64,000 nt of DNA from Marinoscillum pacificum (GTDB lineage Bacteria; Bacteroidota; Bacteroidia; Cytophagales; Cyclobacteriaceae). How positions within the stretch are numbered: position 1 is the stretch's first letter; each line of letters begins with the position of its first letter. The notes beneath the pieces are model-generated. The model saw only the letters and a program-made list of their open reading frames with translations. It was not told the origin of the DNA and did not search any database. The position numbers and the translations under genes were made by a program. The stretch lies in contig NZ_JAMZMJ010000009.1 in NCBI RefSeq assembly GCF_024714495.1, forward strand, positions 124,001 to 188,000, given 5' to 3'. Shown here piece after piece: positions 24,301 to 33,425 of the stretch.

Positions 24301-26680
24301 GAATTCCACTGGCATATTCTTTAGGTAATTGAAGTTCAAGGCGAACCGATTTCGTTTTTAAAGATTTAAAATCAACTCGATTCCATTCGTCTTTCTTGAC
24401 ATCATACTTGGTCTGAACAGGTAGCCAGGAATCATCTTTTTTATACTTCACCACCCAACTAGCTGGAATTCGACATCCTCCATCTGGTCCATCATCAAAC
24501 CAATAAACTTTAACTCCAGAGATGGATTTCACCTGATCGAAATCAAACTGAACCCATTCTGTCGTATCCTTTTTGGGCCACCAATGAATAATAGAATTCG
24601 TCTGATCGGATGAACTAGATGGAAGCAATTGATCCTTTATAGCATAAGATCTCTTATTTTCTGATGTAGTGATATCGCTTTGGTAAACGATAGTTGGAGC
24701 AGGAACTGGAGTCACAGCATCTTGAGTATAAGGCAACCAAACGCTCATTTCACCTGCTCCTCTGTTGTTCCATAGATGATATGGAATTAGTTGCACGGTT
24801 TGAGTTCCCTCAGCTGCCACCTGACCGTCTAACGTTTTTCGAACTGTTTTGCTTTCTCCTGAAAGAGCGATTATTCCTCCTAATTTTTGTGATTGAACAG
24901 GACTCCAGGTTTGATTTTCATCAAACACCTGTCCCAAAGCTTTCCCGTTTGGCACATCAGGCCATTCCACACAGTAAAGCAGTGGCCCTCTTTCTACAGC
25001 ATATTTCTCTAAGTCAGCAGTAACTTCAGGTCGCGCCTTTATTTTATGGACTTCAAATGGAAACTTGATTTGAATGAGATCATCTTTCCAAGATTTTTCC
25101 AATTGGATATACCCAGCCTTATCCACTTCAAATTCTTGTGCTTGTCCATTGACCGATAATTCTATAGAAGGTTTTGTCTCATTGAGATAGCTATACAATC
25201 CACACGGAGCTGGCTGACCATTTACATAACCAGGCACTCGTAAATGAATGGTTGCGTTGGATTCTTTTTCAGATTTAACTCGTAACTCAACATTTCCTTG
25301 CCAGGGAAATCCACTTTGCTGACTAATCTCAACTTCGCTGATATCTGTCAGAAATGTAGTTTGACTGGAAACATACAGGTTCACATATAAGTCATTTCCT
25401 TTTTGCGCATAAATGTAGCCAGGCATGGAAGGTAAAAACCTCGAAACATTTGGAGGACAGCAGGCACATCCAAACCATTCGCTTCTCGCATGCTGACCAT
25501 TAGAAGCCAATGGGTTTGGGTAGAAAAAATGATCACCTGACAAGGAAACACCGTCCAAAATATTGTTGTACATCGTGCGCTCGAGCACATCAATGTATTT
25601 GCTCTCCCCTGTCATCAAGAACATGCGATGATTCCAAAGCGCATTCCCTACCCCTGCACAGGTTTCACAGTATGCCGTCATATTCGGCAATACAAACGGA
25701 TCATCAAACCCTTCATGATTGCCAGTAGCACCTATTCCACCATTGATATAGTATTTGGTTCCAACCACGTCATTCCATATGGCCTTGATGGCTGCAGTGT
25801 AGGTGGTATCTCCGGTGATCGCGGCAATATCCGCCATGGCAGTCCACATATAAGTAGCTCGCACTGAATGCCCCACTGCCTCTCGTTGATCCACCACAGG
25901 AATGTGTGACTGGTCATACGTTTTAGGCTGACCTACACCTGGCTTTCCTCGTACGTCCAGGAAGAATTTGGCCAGATTTAGATATTTCTCATCACCCGTT
26001 GCCCGATATAATTTCACCAAACCAATCTCGATTTCCTGATGTCCAGGATAGTCTTCTAATTTGTTAGGACCGAAAACATCATCTACCAAATCTGCGCTTT
26101 TGATAGCAATCTCAAGTAACGAACGCTTGCCCGTGGCTTCATAATGTGCCACAGCTGCTTCATACATATGTCCCAGGTTATACAGTTCATGGCTCAAGTC
26201 ATGCACCAATTCCCATCGCTCATTCCCAGCCCATTCGTGCAATGGTTTTCCAATGGTACGATTAGTATAGAGATACCCGTCTGGCTCCTGCGCTGCTGCA
26301 ATGAAGTCAATCAGTGAATCGATCATTACTTCCATTGCCGGATCCGGAAAAGTTTGCAAGCTATAACTAGCCGCTTCTATGATTTTATAAATGTCTGAAT
26401 CATCAAATGGGTAGATCGAACAGAATCCTCCTTCTGCCAAACCTCCGGCTATTTTAAAATTCTTGATTCTACCAGATTCCTGACTTTTTTGAACAGCTAT
26501 CGGGATAGTAACATCATGATTGGTTCTGATCTTTTTTGACCAAAAATCATCCAATACTTCTACTGACTGAAAGGACACAGGACTTATTGGATAACCAGAA
26601 ACAGGCTTTTCTGTAGTGGGTTGAGAACATGATGTAACTACCAGGTAACTCAACAATAGGATAGTAAAAAATCGCATCAC
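24281..26680 (-). CDS. Glycoside hydrolase family 127-like (beta-L-arabinofuranosidase, DUF1680), lipoprotein
   Basis: This 799-aa protein has a lipobox at VVTSC (Cys18). The (alpha/alpha)6 domain shows a complete GH127 active-site set: Glu323 (GNHEGFDD), Glu339 and Cys341 (AYCETCAGVG), and Cys405/407/408 (GCACCPPNVSRF), matching the zinc-cysteine centre known from HypBA1 of Bifidobacterium. After a beta-sandwich, the last 130 residues form an F5/8 type C-like domain (VKVYWFDDG...CRIPASWVV..., SGIHEVEIF) that probably binds carbohydrate. Its 3' end overlaps the start of the GH146-like gene by 20 nt, so the two are co-transcribed. Substrate specificity within the superfamily is not certain. 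Confidence 0.87.
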   Translation of the reverse strand: MMRFFTILLLSYLVVTSCSQPTTEKPVSGYPISPVSFQSVEVLDDFWSKKIRTNHDVTIPIAVQKSQESGRIKNFKIAGGLAEGGFCSIYPFDDSDIYKIIEAASYSLQTFPDPAMEVMIDSLIDFIAAAQEPDGYLYTNRTIGKPLHEWAGNERWELVHDLSHELYNLGHMYEAAVAHYEATGKRSLLEIAIKSADLVDDVFGPNKLEDYPGHQEIEIGLVKLYRATGDEKYLNLAKFFLDVRGKPGVGQPKTYDQSHIPVVDQREAVGHSVRATYMWTAMADIAAITGDTTYTAAIKAIWNDVVGTKYYINGGIGATGNHEGFDDPFVLPNMTAYCETCAGVGNALWNHRMFLMTGESKYIDVLERTMYNNILDGVSLSGDHFFYPNPLASNGQHARSEWFGCACCPPNVSRFLPSMPGYIYAQKGNDLYVNLYVSSQTTFLTDISEVEISQQSGFPWQGNVELRVKSEKESNATIHLRVPGYVNGQPAPCGLYSYLNETKPSIELSVNGQAQEFEVDKAGYIQLEKSWKDDLIQIKFPFEVHKIKARPEVTADLEKYAVERGPLLYCVEWPDVPNGKALGQVFDENQTWSPVQSQKLGGIIALSGESKTVRKTLDGQVAAEGTQTVQLIPYHLWNNRGAGEMSVWLPYTQDAVTPVPAPTIVYQSDITTSENKRSYAIKDQLLPSSSSDQTNSIIHWWPKKDTTEWVQFDFDQVKSISGVKVYWFDDGPDGGCRIPASWVVKYKKDDSWLPVQTKYDVKKDEWNRVDFKSLKTKSVRLELQLPKEYASGIHEVEIF

Positions 26681-26832
26681 AGGGAATTAAGTGTTGATTG
26701 TACAATTTAACAAACTTGACCGTTTGATCACAATTCCACTTTTATTGTGCGCTTAACACTCTTTAACTTTCATTAAGAACCTTTTAACACCTGACTTCCG
26801 ATTAGTAGCTAAACCAATTTAACTATCTAATT

Positions 26833-27573
26833 ATGAAGCAATTATTACTATCCACTCTCATTTTACTAGGAATTACAGCTAACGCACAACAGTCTGGAAA
26901 GATCATCTATGACGAAGTGACTCAAATGGAAATCAACTTCCCGGAAGGCATGGAATTGCCCGAAGGGTTTGAAATGCCAACAGAAAATGTGGCGAACAAA
27001 ATTCTCTTATTCAAAGGTGATGAGTCCATTTACAAGACCATTCCGCAAGAGCCTGTGGTCAACGAAGTGAAGTCCGAAGGATTCCATCTGGAAATCAAAA
27101 ATGACATTCCCGAAGATGAGTACTACAAGAACCTGAACAAAGGAAATAAAGTCGAAAAACGTGATTTCCTTGATCGCACTTTCCTAATGAAAGGAGACTT
27201 GAAAGCTTTCCAATGGAAAATCGCTCCTGAGCAAAAGAAGGTACTGAACTATACGGTACAAAAAGCTACCACTACCCTCGACACCATGGAAGTTATTGCC
27301 TGGTTTGCTCCACAAATTCCTGTAAAAAACGGTCCTGATAAATTCGGACAATTACCTGGAATGATTCTCGAAGTAGAAATTCCTGATCTTCAACGCGTGA
27401 TCACTGCCAAAGAAATTACTCTGGGAGAAATGAATGAAGAGATCATCGCTCCTAGTAAAGGAAAGAAGGTTTCTGACGAAGAATTTGAGCAAATCAGAGC
27501 AGAGAAACTCGCTGAAATGCGTGCACAGTTTGGTGGTAAAGGCGGCGTTTTCATCCAGACGATAGAAAACTAA
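26833..27573 (+). CDS. GLPGLI family protein, secreted
   Basis: This 246-aa protein has a signal peptide (cleavage after TANAQ, about residue 19) and the family signature near the end, FGQLPGMILEVEI (residues about 170-182). GLPGLI proteins are a Bacteroidota-specific exported family of unknown biochemical role, usually encoded next to an outer-membrane beta-barrel protein with a carboxypeptidase-regulatory-like plug, exactly as here. The next gene starts 3 nt after its stop, so the two form an operon. Confidence 0.88.
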   Translation: MKQLLLSTLILLGITANAQQSGKIIYDEVTQMEINFPEGMELPEGFEMPTENVANKILLFKGDESIYKTIPQEPVVNEVKSEGFHLEIKNDIPEDEYYKNLNKGNKVEKRDFLDRTFLMKGDLKAFQWKIAPEQKKVLNYTVQKATTTLDTMEVIAWFAPQIPVKNGPDKFGQLPGMILEVEIPDLQRVITAKEITLGEMNEEIIAPSKGKKVSDEEFEQIRAEKLAEMRAQFGGKGGVFIQTIEN

Positions 27574-27576
27574 TTC

Positions 27577-30339
27577 ATGCGTCTTCATTTATGGGGATTG
27601 CTCCTCCTTGGGTTAAGTACCTCTGCCTTATCCCAGCGAGTGGCCATTCAAGGAAAGCTACTGGACGAAAACAACGAAGGTCTGGTAGGAGCTACCGTCA
27701 CACTTCAGAATCAAAGTGATTCTGTAATGGTAGCGTTTAGCGTGACAGACTCGGAAGGCAACTTCTCAATGGAAAAAGCTCCGAAAGGAGATTATGTACT
27801 GGTAGGATCATTTATTGGCTATGAACCTTTGACTCAACAGCTATCCATCACTGATCAAACACCCGAACCGTATGTTTTGCAACCGAAAAAAATGTCTCCC
27901 AAAGATCAGGTACTCTCTGAAGTAGTAGTTGGAAGTGAGCGCATTCCCATTACACTGAAGCAGGACACTATTGAATACGATGCACAGGCATTTAAAACCA
28001 ATCCCAATGCATCAGTTGAGGAGCTCCTGAAGCGACTTCCTGGAATGGAAGTACAACGCGATGGGACCATAAAAGCACAAGGCGAAAAGGTGCAAAAGGT
28101 ACTAGTAGATGGTAAGGAGTTTTTCGGTAATGATCCGAAAATGGCCACCAAAAACCTACCTGCCGATGCCATTGACAAAGTACAGGTCTTCGATAAAAAA
28201 TCGGAGTTTGCAGAGTTTGCTGGGATAGATGATGGCAACGAACAAAAAACCATCAACCTGGCACTCAAAGAAGACAAGAAAGATGGGACTTTTGGCAAAA
28301 TCACCGGAGCTTATGGAACAGATAATCGGTTCCAGGCGAAAGCCAATATCAATCGATTCAATGCACAAAGTCAACTTTCCTACATTGGAAACTACAACAA
28401 CATCAACCAGCCAGGATTTACCATTGGTGATTATCTGAGTTTTGCCGGAGGAGGTGGATTCAGCTCTGGAGGAGGATCCTTTTCTCTGGAAGTCCCTAAT
28501 GGAATCTCCGTAGGGAACAGTGGTCAGGATGGAGTTATAACCAGCACTGCCACCGGCATCAATTTCAACAGGGATTTTGGTAAAAAACTAGAGTTGAGAT
28601 CCAATTACATTTTCAGCTCATCGGTTGGAGATGTACAGCGACAAGTGAATCGAACCAATTTTCTGGAGGATGGCTCACAGTACAGCAGTAAATCAACTTC
28701 CAATCAGGACAACCGGAATTTCAATCACAACTTAAGTACCCGTTTAAAATATGAGCTTGATCCGAGTCAGGACATCACTTTAAAGACCAATATTGGAATA
28801 ATTGACAGAAGGTATCTGATTGAGAATGAAAACAGCAATTATCGAGGAGAATCCATTCAAAATCAGACAATCGGCAGCTCAGAATCTACCGGTGATGATT
28901 ATTCCATTAATCTCACTGGATCGTATCGAAAGAAGTTTAAAAAAGCTGGCAGAACTATTTCAGGAAGCCTGGAAACAACTTTTGGGAATACGAATAACCG
29001 CAGTGACATTTTAGCTATAAGTGATGTGTTCTATCCAGATTCCACCATTAGAACTACATTGATTCAGGATCAAATCTCTGACAATAATGTATTGAACTAT
29101 TCAGGACAACTGAGTTATACCGAGCCTTTGAGCACCTATAACTACCTGGATTTTCAAGTGGTGCGAAGAAACTTCAATAATGGCGTAATTAGTGATTACT
29201 ATGACCTTATCAACAATGAACGAGTATACAATGCAGCACTTTCTCGCTCGTTCACAAAAGACTATGTATATGAAGTTTACAGTGCCGGTTACAACTTCAA
29301 TAAAAAGAAATTTAGTCTGGCAGCGGGAGTGAAGTATCAAACAAGTGAATTGACCGGAGAGATTACCCCAGAGTCGGTAACTGTACAGCAGGAATTCAAT
29401 CGATTCTTGCCAAATGCTCGAGCTGGATATGAGTTTGGAAACGGAAAAGACATTAAGTTCTCTTATCGAACCAATCTAAAGGAGCCATCACTGCAGCAAC
29501 TTCAGCCAACAGTGAACAACAATGATCCACTGAGAATTTACCAGGGAAATCCAAATTTGAATCCCGAATATGCACATGAAGCCAGTCTGAATTTCATTTG
29601 GTTTGATCAATTTTCGTTTACCAATTTCTTCGCTTTTGTTCAGGGTGTTTATACCAACAATAAGATTGTTACCGCATCAAGCATCGATGATAATTTGGTG
29701 CAATACTCTCAACCTATTAACACCGATTATGATCTGTTATTGACTGGTTCGTGGAATTTTGGAAGACCAATCAAACCACTAAAAATCAAATACAACATTC
29801 GTCATCAGATCACCTACAATGAAGGTTTTGTTTATTTGAACAATGTGGAGAATATCGCCAATCGATGGGATCACTCCATGACTTTCAAAGTAGAGAATCG
29901 AAGCAAGGAACATTTTGATTTGGTAGTTGGCAGCAAGGTACAATTGAACACAACCAGCTACTCCGAAAGTGAACTCTATGACCAGGGCTTTACCAATTAT
30001 GATCACTTTGTGGATTTGTCAGTCAACCTTGGAATAAAATGGATCATTAAAAGTTCGATTGATCGCTTGACCTATTCCTCGGAGGACTTCAGCACTCAAC
30101 CCAATAGGACCTTGTGGCGAGCGGAACTTTCGCGGTTCATTCTCAAAGGAGATCGAGGTGAACTGAAACTAGTGGCGTTTGATTTACTCAACCAAAACAT
30201 TGGTGTGGATCAATCCAGTGCAGCGAATTATATACAAGAAGAACGTGTGAATTCTCTTGGTAGATATTTCCTGATGAGTTTTACTTATAGTTTGTCTGCC
30301 TTTAAAGGTGGAGGAATTCATTTTGAGCGAGGTAGGTGA
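27577..30339 (+). CDS. Outer-membrane beta-barrel protein with CarboxypepD_reg-like domain (TonB-receptor-like)
   Basis: This 920-aa protein has a signal peptide (to about residue 19, SALSQ), a CarboxypepD_reg-like Ig domain (residues 20-105; KLLDENNEGLVGATVTLQ, ..GYEPL), and a plug-like segment (VEELLKRLPGMEVQRDGTIKA, KVLVDGKEFFGNDPKMA). A long beta-barrel follows (about 230-920, OMP_b-brl_3 type) with many alternating aromatic strands. No convincing TonB box was seen. It is translationally close to the GLPGLI gene. The family is thought to work in outer-membrane transport, with an unknown substrate. Confidence 0.9.
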   Translation: MRLHLWGLLLLGLSTSALSQRVAIQGKLLDENNEGLVGATVTLQNQSDSVMVAFSVTDSEGNFSMEKAPKGDYVLVGSFIGYEPLTQQLSITDQTPEPYVLQPKKMSPKDQVLSEVVVGSERIPITLKQDTIEYDAQAFKTNPNASVEELLKRLPGMEVQRDGTIKAQGEKVQKVLVDGKEFFGNDPKMATKNLPADAIDKVQVFDKKSEFAEFAGIDDGNEQKTINLALKEDKKDGTFGKITGAYGTDNRFQAKANINRFNAQSQLSYIGNYNNINQPGFTIGDYLSFAGGGGFSSGGGSFSLEVPNGISVGNSGQDGVITSTATGINFNRDFGKKLELRSNYIFSSSVGDVQRQVNRTNFLEDGSQYSSKSTSNQDNRNFNHNLSTRLKYELDPSQDITLKTNIGIIDRRYLIENENSNYRGESIQNQTIGSSESTGDDYSINLTGSYRKKFKKAGRTISGSLETTFGNTNNRSDILAISDVFYPDSTIRTTLIQDQISDNNVLNYSGQLSYTEPLSTYNYLDFQVVRRNFNNGVISDYYDLINNERVYNAALSRSFTKDYVYEVYSAGYNFNKKKFSLAAGVKYQTSELTGEITPESVTVQQEFNRFLPNARAGYEFGNGKDIKFSYRTNLKEPSLQQLQPTVNNNDPLRIYQGNPNLNPEYAHEASLNFIWFDQFSFTNFFAFVQGVYTNNKIVTASSIDDNLVQYSQPINTDYDLLLTGSWNFGRPIKPLKIKYNIRHQITYNEGFVYLNNVENIANRWDHSMTFKVENRSKEHFDLVVGSKVQLNTTSYSESELYDQGFTNYDHFVDLSVNLGIKWIIKSSIDRLTYSSEDFSTQPNRTLWRAELSRFILKGDRGELKLVAFDLLNQNIGVDQSSAANYIQEERVNSLGRYFLMSFTYSLSAFKGGGIHFERGR

Positions 30340-30369
30340 TTTCTTTTACATATTAAGGCAAATTATTGT

Positions 30370-30414
30370 TGATTCTGAGGGAGTCTAATAGAAAAAAAGA
30401 TTCCCCTAGAATCA
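30370..30414 (+). terminator. Hairpin downstream of the beta-barrel gene
   Basis: The arms TGATTCT (30370-30376) and AGAATCA (30408-30414) are perfect complements, extended inward by GGGA.TC against GATTCCC with mismatches. It lies 31 nt after the stop. There is no clear T-tract, so it may be a weak terminator or an mRNA-stabilising hairpin. Confidence 0.4.
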
Positions 30415-30536
30415 CACCACGATCAGCCTTCAAATTATTATATTCTTAAGTGATTCGGGGAATGACGTCTCCTCAGGTTCCATAATGATCCTTCTCTGTA
30501 TGAATTAGAGTTGAATCCCCGGAACTAAACTATTCT

Positions 30537-30556
30537 TATGTATATTTATATGCATA
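30537..30556 (+). promoter_or_regulatory. Inverted repeat upstream of vapB (putative VapBC operator)
   Basis: TATGTATA-TTTA-TATGCATA is a 20-bp inverted repeat with one mismatch, ending 15 nt before the antitoxin ATG. VapBC complexes usually autoregulate through such AT-rich palindromes over the promoter. Confidence 0.45.
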
Positions 30557-30571
30557 TAGACACAACTAATT

Positions 30572-30766
30572 ATGCGAACAACCTTAGACATTCCAGAAGA
30601 ACTTATCGATGAAGCGATGAAGATCTCTGGAGCAAAAACCAAAAGTGAATTGATTAAAAAGGCATTAACTGAGCAAATCAACAGACACAAACGCATGAAA
30701 TTACTTTCATTCAAGGGAAAAATTGATCTAGATATTGATTTGGACATCACCAGAGATCGAAAATGA
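30572..30766 (+). CDS. vapB: Type II antitoxin, VapB/ribbon-helix-helix family
   Basis: This 64-aa protein starts MRTTLDIPEELIDEAMKISG, a ribbon-helix-helix DNA-binding segment, followed by KTKSELIKKALTEQI (DUF2191-type). The acidic tail (KIDLDIDLDITRD) would wrap the toxin. It overlaps the PIN-domain gene by 4 nt (ATGA), the normal VapBC arrangement. Antitoxin and toxin together likely repress the operon via the palindrome just upstream. Confidence 0.88.
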   Translation: MRTTLDIPEELIDEAMKISGAKTKSELIKKALTEQINRHKRMKLLSFKGKIDLDIDLDITRDRK

Positions 30767-31155
30767 GTAAAAAATATCAGGTCTTAGTTGATTCTTCTAT
30801 CTGGATAGATTTTTTCAGAAATGGCAACTCTTCACGGCTCGAGGATTTAATTAATGAGGATTTGGTATGCACTAACGAATTGATCTTAACAGAACTATTG
30901 CCATCTCTAGAGCAGCTGGGCCATCAAGAGGTCATTGAGAGTCTACTTCATCTGCAGCGTATTCCTCTAAACATAGACTGGGATATCATCAGAAAATATC
31001 AACTATCGAATCTTAAATCAGGAATTAACAAGGTAGGCATCCCAGACCTCATCATTTTACAACAAGTGATACAAGAAAAACTAACTCTTATGACACTGGA
31101 CAAGCATTTCCATTTAATGCAACAAACCTTCCAATTCGACATTATTGAGTCATAA
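30763..31155 (+). CDS. vapC: PIN-domain ribonuclease toxin (VapC)
   Basis: This 130-aa PIN-fold protein contains the acidic metal site: Asp10 (VLVDSSIWID), Glu44 (ILTELLPS), Asp95 (GIPDLIIL) and Asp113 (MTLDKHF). VapC toxins cleave tRNA or rRNA when free of VapB; the RNA target here is unknown. It is translationally coupled to vapB. All four catalytic acids are present, so it appears intact. Confidence 0.9.
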   Translation: MSKKYQVLVDSSIWIDFFRNGNSSRLEDLINEDLVCTNELILTELLPSLEQLGHQEVIESLLHLQRIPLNIDWDIIRKYQLSNLKSGINKVGIPDLIILQQVIQEKLTLMTLDKHFHLMQQTFQFDIIES

Positions 31156-31197
31156 GTTTGAGTTTTCATATCCTCTACTAAAAAAAATCCCCCTAGC

Positions 31198-31226
31198 TGT
31201 AACAAAAATCGAGTCGCTGTATCTAA
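31198..31226 (+). promoter_or_regulatory. ECF sigma-type promoter candidate upstream of the hydrolase-sigma operon
   Basis: A TGTAAC element at 31198-31203 and a TATCTAA element at 31220-31226 are spaced 16 nt apart, 19-47 nt before the first ATG. This resembles ECF promoters with a GTAAC -35 and a TCTAA-like -10. Because the operon encodes an ECF sigma factor, autoregulation is plausible. By-eye call only. Confidence 0.4.
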
Positions 31227-31244
31227 GCAATAAAAACTTAGAAA

Positions 31245-32078
31245 ATGAAACGATTTTTTTACTTAACTATCCTTATCGTATTCGCTCATCTTGGTTTTGC
31301 TCAGAGCAAAGCCTACGAAGTGAAAGTCTCTGGCAAAGGTCAGGCAATTATCTTCCTTCCAGGATTTACCTGTCCGGGAGAAGTTTGGGACAACACTATT
31401 TCGAATCTGGAACCAACCTACCAGACGCATCAGTTTACTTATGCTGGCTTTGGAGACGTTCCTGCAATTGAGCTGCCGTGGTACGGGACACTAGCGGACG
31501 AGATTGCTAACTACATCGAAACTAAAAAGCTAAAGAATGTCATCATCATAGGTCACAGCATGGGCGGGATGCTAGCGATCGACTTGGCAGCCAAACTTCC
31601 TAAACAGATCAGCAAAATGGTGTTGGTAGATGCCCTCCCAAACATCAAAGAAATAGTGATGCCTCAAGTACCTGTGGAGCAGATCTCTTTTGATAATCCA
31701 TACAATCAGCAAATGATGGCCGCAAGTGATTCAGCTCTGGCGGTAACTGCGGGATATATGGCTATGGGAATGAGTAATCAGACTGATAGACATCAGGAGC
31801 TCATCAACTACATCCTTCAATCTGACCGCAAGACCTATGTCTATGGCTATACGGAATTGTTGAAACTAGATTTGAGAGATAAACTTGCCAACATTAAAGC
31901 AGAAACCCTGGTACTTGGCGCTGATTTCCCATCAAAAGAAGTGACTCTTCCCAATTTCGAATCCCAGTTTTCACAACTGGAAAACAAAGAAATCAAGATC
32001 GCTTCTGGCAGCAAACATTTCATCATGTTTGACCAACCAGAGTGGTTCTACCAGGAAGTCAATAACTTTCTAGACTAA
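31245..32078 (+). CDS. Alpha/beta hydrolase, exported
   Basis: This 277-aa protein has a signal peptide (to about residue 19, HLGFAQ) and an alpha/beta-hydrolase core. Features are an oxyanion region LPGFTCPGEVWD, nucleophile elbow GHSMGG with Ser105, a likely acid Asp227 (VLGADFPS) and His258 (SGSKHFIMFDQP). The substrate is unknown; esterase or C-C hydrolase activity would fit. Its stop codon directly abuts the ECF sigma start (TAA-ATG), so it is co-expressed with a regulator, an unusual partner. Confidence 0.88.
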   Translation: MKRFFYLTILIVFAHLGFAQSKAYEVKVSGKGQAIIFLPGFTCPGEVWDNTISNLEPTYQTHQFTYAGFGDVPAIELPWYGTLADEIANYIETKKLKNVIIIGHSMGGMLAIDLAAKLPKQISKMVLVDALPNIKEIVMPQVPVEQISFDNPYNQQMMAASDSALAVTAGYMAMGMSNQTDRHQELINYILQSDRKTYVYGYTELLKLDLRDKLANIKAETLVLGADFPSKEVTLPNFESQFSQLENKEIKIASGSKHFIMFDQPEWFYQEVNNFLD

Positions 32079-32564
32079 ATGCAGGATCTCAACCAACGAT
32101 TTGAAACCTATTACTCAGAGTACCAGGACATGGTGTACAGCCTATGTCTTGGTTACTCCAGAGGAGATCAGGATCTGACGAATGACCTGGTACAGGAAAC
32201 GTTCATGAATCTATGGAAAGCCTTGCCAAAATTCGAGGAACGATCCTCTCCCAAAACCTGGATCTACAGAATCTGCGTGAACACTTGTTTGCTTCATATC
32301 CGAAAAAACAAAAACAAGCAAACAGCAGGTCTTGATCAGGAACATACGGTGATTGCGGATGAACCCTCCACTGATAAAAATTACAATGAGCTCTATCAGG
32401 CCATTGGCCAACTCAAAGAGCTGGATCGGATCATCATCATGCTGGTTTTAGACGAACTACCTTATGCGGAGATCGCAGAAATCACCGGTATTACCGAAGG
32501 AAATCTACGAGTGAAGATCTCCCGAGCCAAACAACAACTAAATAAGATATTGAAGTCAAAATAA
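32079..32564 (+). CDS. ECF-family RNA polymerase sigma factor
   Basis: This 161-aa protein has sigma region 2 (FETYYSEYQDMVYSLCLGYSRG, LVQETFMNLWKALPKFEERSSPKTWIYRIC) and region 4 (YAEIAEITGITEGNLRVKISRAKQQL). It starts immediately after the hydrolase stop codon. It would direct RNA polymerase to specific promoters, possibly including the one at 31198. The next gene is a small membrane protein rather than a clear FecR-type anti-sigma factor. Confidence 0.9.
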   Translation: MQDLNQRFETYYSEYQDMVYSLCLGYSRGDQDLTNDLVQETFMNLWKALPKFEERSSPKTWIYRICVNTCLLHIRKNKNKQTAGLDQEHTVIADEPSTDKNYNELYQAIGQLKELDRIIIMLVLDELPYAEIAEITGITEGNLRVKISRAKQQLNKILKSK

Positions 32565-32698
32565 TGAATCAAAGAATTTCACAGGTCACTCAAGATTTGC
32601 CCCTACCCTGAAGGGAGCAGAAATTGATCCCTTTAGGGAATAAAAGGGTAATCGATAGAAATACTTAACAAAACGAAATTCTTTGAACTTTAAAAGAA

Positions 32699-33295
32699 AT
32701 GAACATGGAAGATAATTTCGATCAACTAAAAAATAGCTGGAAAGCAGCCAAACAGGAGCATCCAACTCCTTCAAAACCAGACATGCTCCAAACCGTAAAA
32801 GCGAATTACAGCAAGTCTAAAACGGCCCATATCTGGAATGCTATTATCCTCGGATTGGTATTCATAGGATTAGCAGCCTTCTTTTACTTCGTTGCTCCAA
32901 TGCAGGAAATCTTGAGCCGAATAGGTATTGGGCTAATGATCGGAGGATTGATTGTTAGAATCATCATCGAACTGGTAAGTCATCAAAAAGCAAATAACAT
33001 CGATTATGCTGCGGCAAGCAATGAATCTGCTGAGCAAGCCAGAAACTTTTACGCTTACAGAAAAAAGATCCATGGTCCGGTAACCATCACAATTATCGCA
33101 CTTTACACCATTGGCTTTTATGCCTTGACACCAGAGTTTTCGAAGTATTTCAGCACATTCTGGATGTGGATGATGGATGGAAGTTATTTGGTCATCGGCG
33201 TTGTACTGTTTGTGATCATCCGAAGAGGAGTCGTTCAGGAAATGCGTGATTTAAAGCAAATCACCGAGTTGCAAAACTCCTTATCAGAAGCTTGA
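32699..33295 (+). CDS. Membrane protein of unknown function downstream of ECF sigma factor
   Basis: This 198-aa protein has a soluble N-terminus of about 45 residues (MEDNFDQLKNSWKAAKQEH), then four predicted TM helices (about 48-66, 76-92, 125-143, 155-172), and a short cytoplasmic tail. The alternative start MEDNF at 32705 is equally possible. The LKNSWKAAK-type N-terminus recurs in Bacteroidota proteins encoded after ECF factors (recalled), so a role as membrane-bound regulator of the sigma factor is possible but unproved. No zinc-binding anti-sigma motif is present. Confidence 0.7.
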   Translation: MNMEDNFDQLKNSWKAAKQEHPTPSKPDMLQTVKANYSKSKTAHIWNAIILGLVFIGLAAFFYFVAPMQEILSRIGIGLMIGGLIVRIIIELVSHQKANNIDYAAASNESAEQARNFYAYRKKIHGPVTITIIALYTIGFYALTPEFSKYFSTFWMWMMDGSYLVIGVVLFVIIRRGVVQEMRDLKQITELQNSLSEA

Positions 33296-33331
33296 ACTTA
33301 ATGTATTCTTAACAACTCACACTTTAGAGTT

Positions 33332-33366
33332 AAGCCTTCTTTATGCTTGCATCAAGAAGGCTTTTT
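33332..33366 (+). terminator. Rho-independent terminator
   Basis: AAGCCTTCTT (33332-33341) pairs perfectly with AAGAAGGCTT (33354-33363) around a 12-nt loop and is followed by a short T run. It closes the hydrolase-sigma-membrane protein operon. Confidence 0.85.
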
Positions 33367-33425
33367 GTCATTGGTAGTGATACCTCTCATGCTTTCATTT
33401 GCTATCCCAACCAAGAGCTCTTAAA

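Noticed and set aside
31145-31471. 108-codon plus-strand frame overlapping the alpha/beta hydrolase
   Set aside because: It is a shadow of the hydrolase frame, which has a signal peptide and a complete catalytic triad.
33399-33425. TTG-initiated extension of the 185-aa secreted protein
   Set aside because: The internal ATG at 33426 gives a proper signal peptide; the extension would place charged residues before it.
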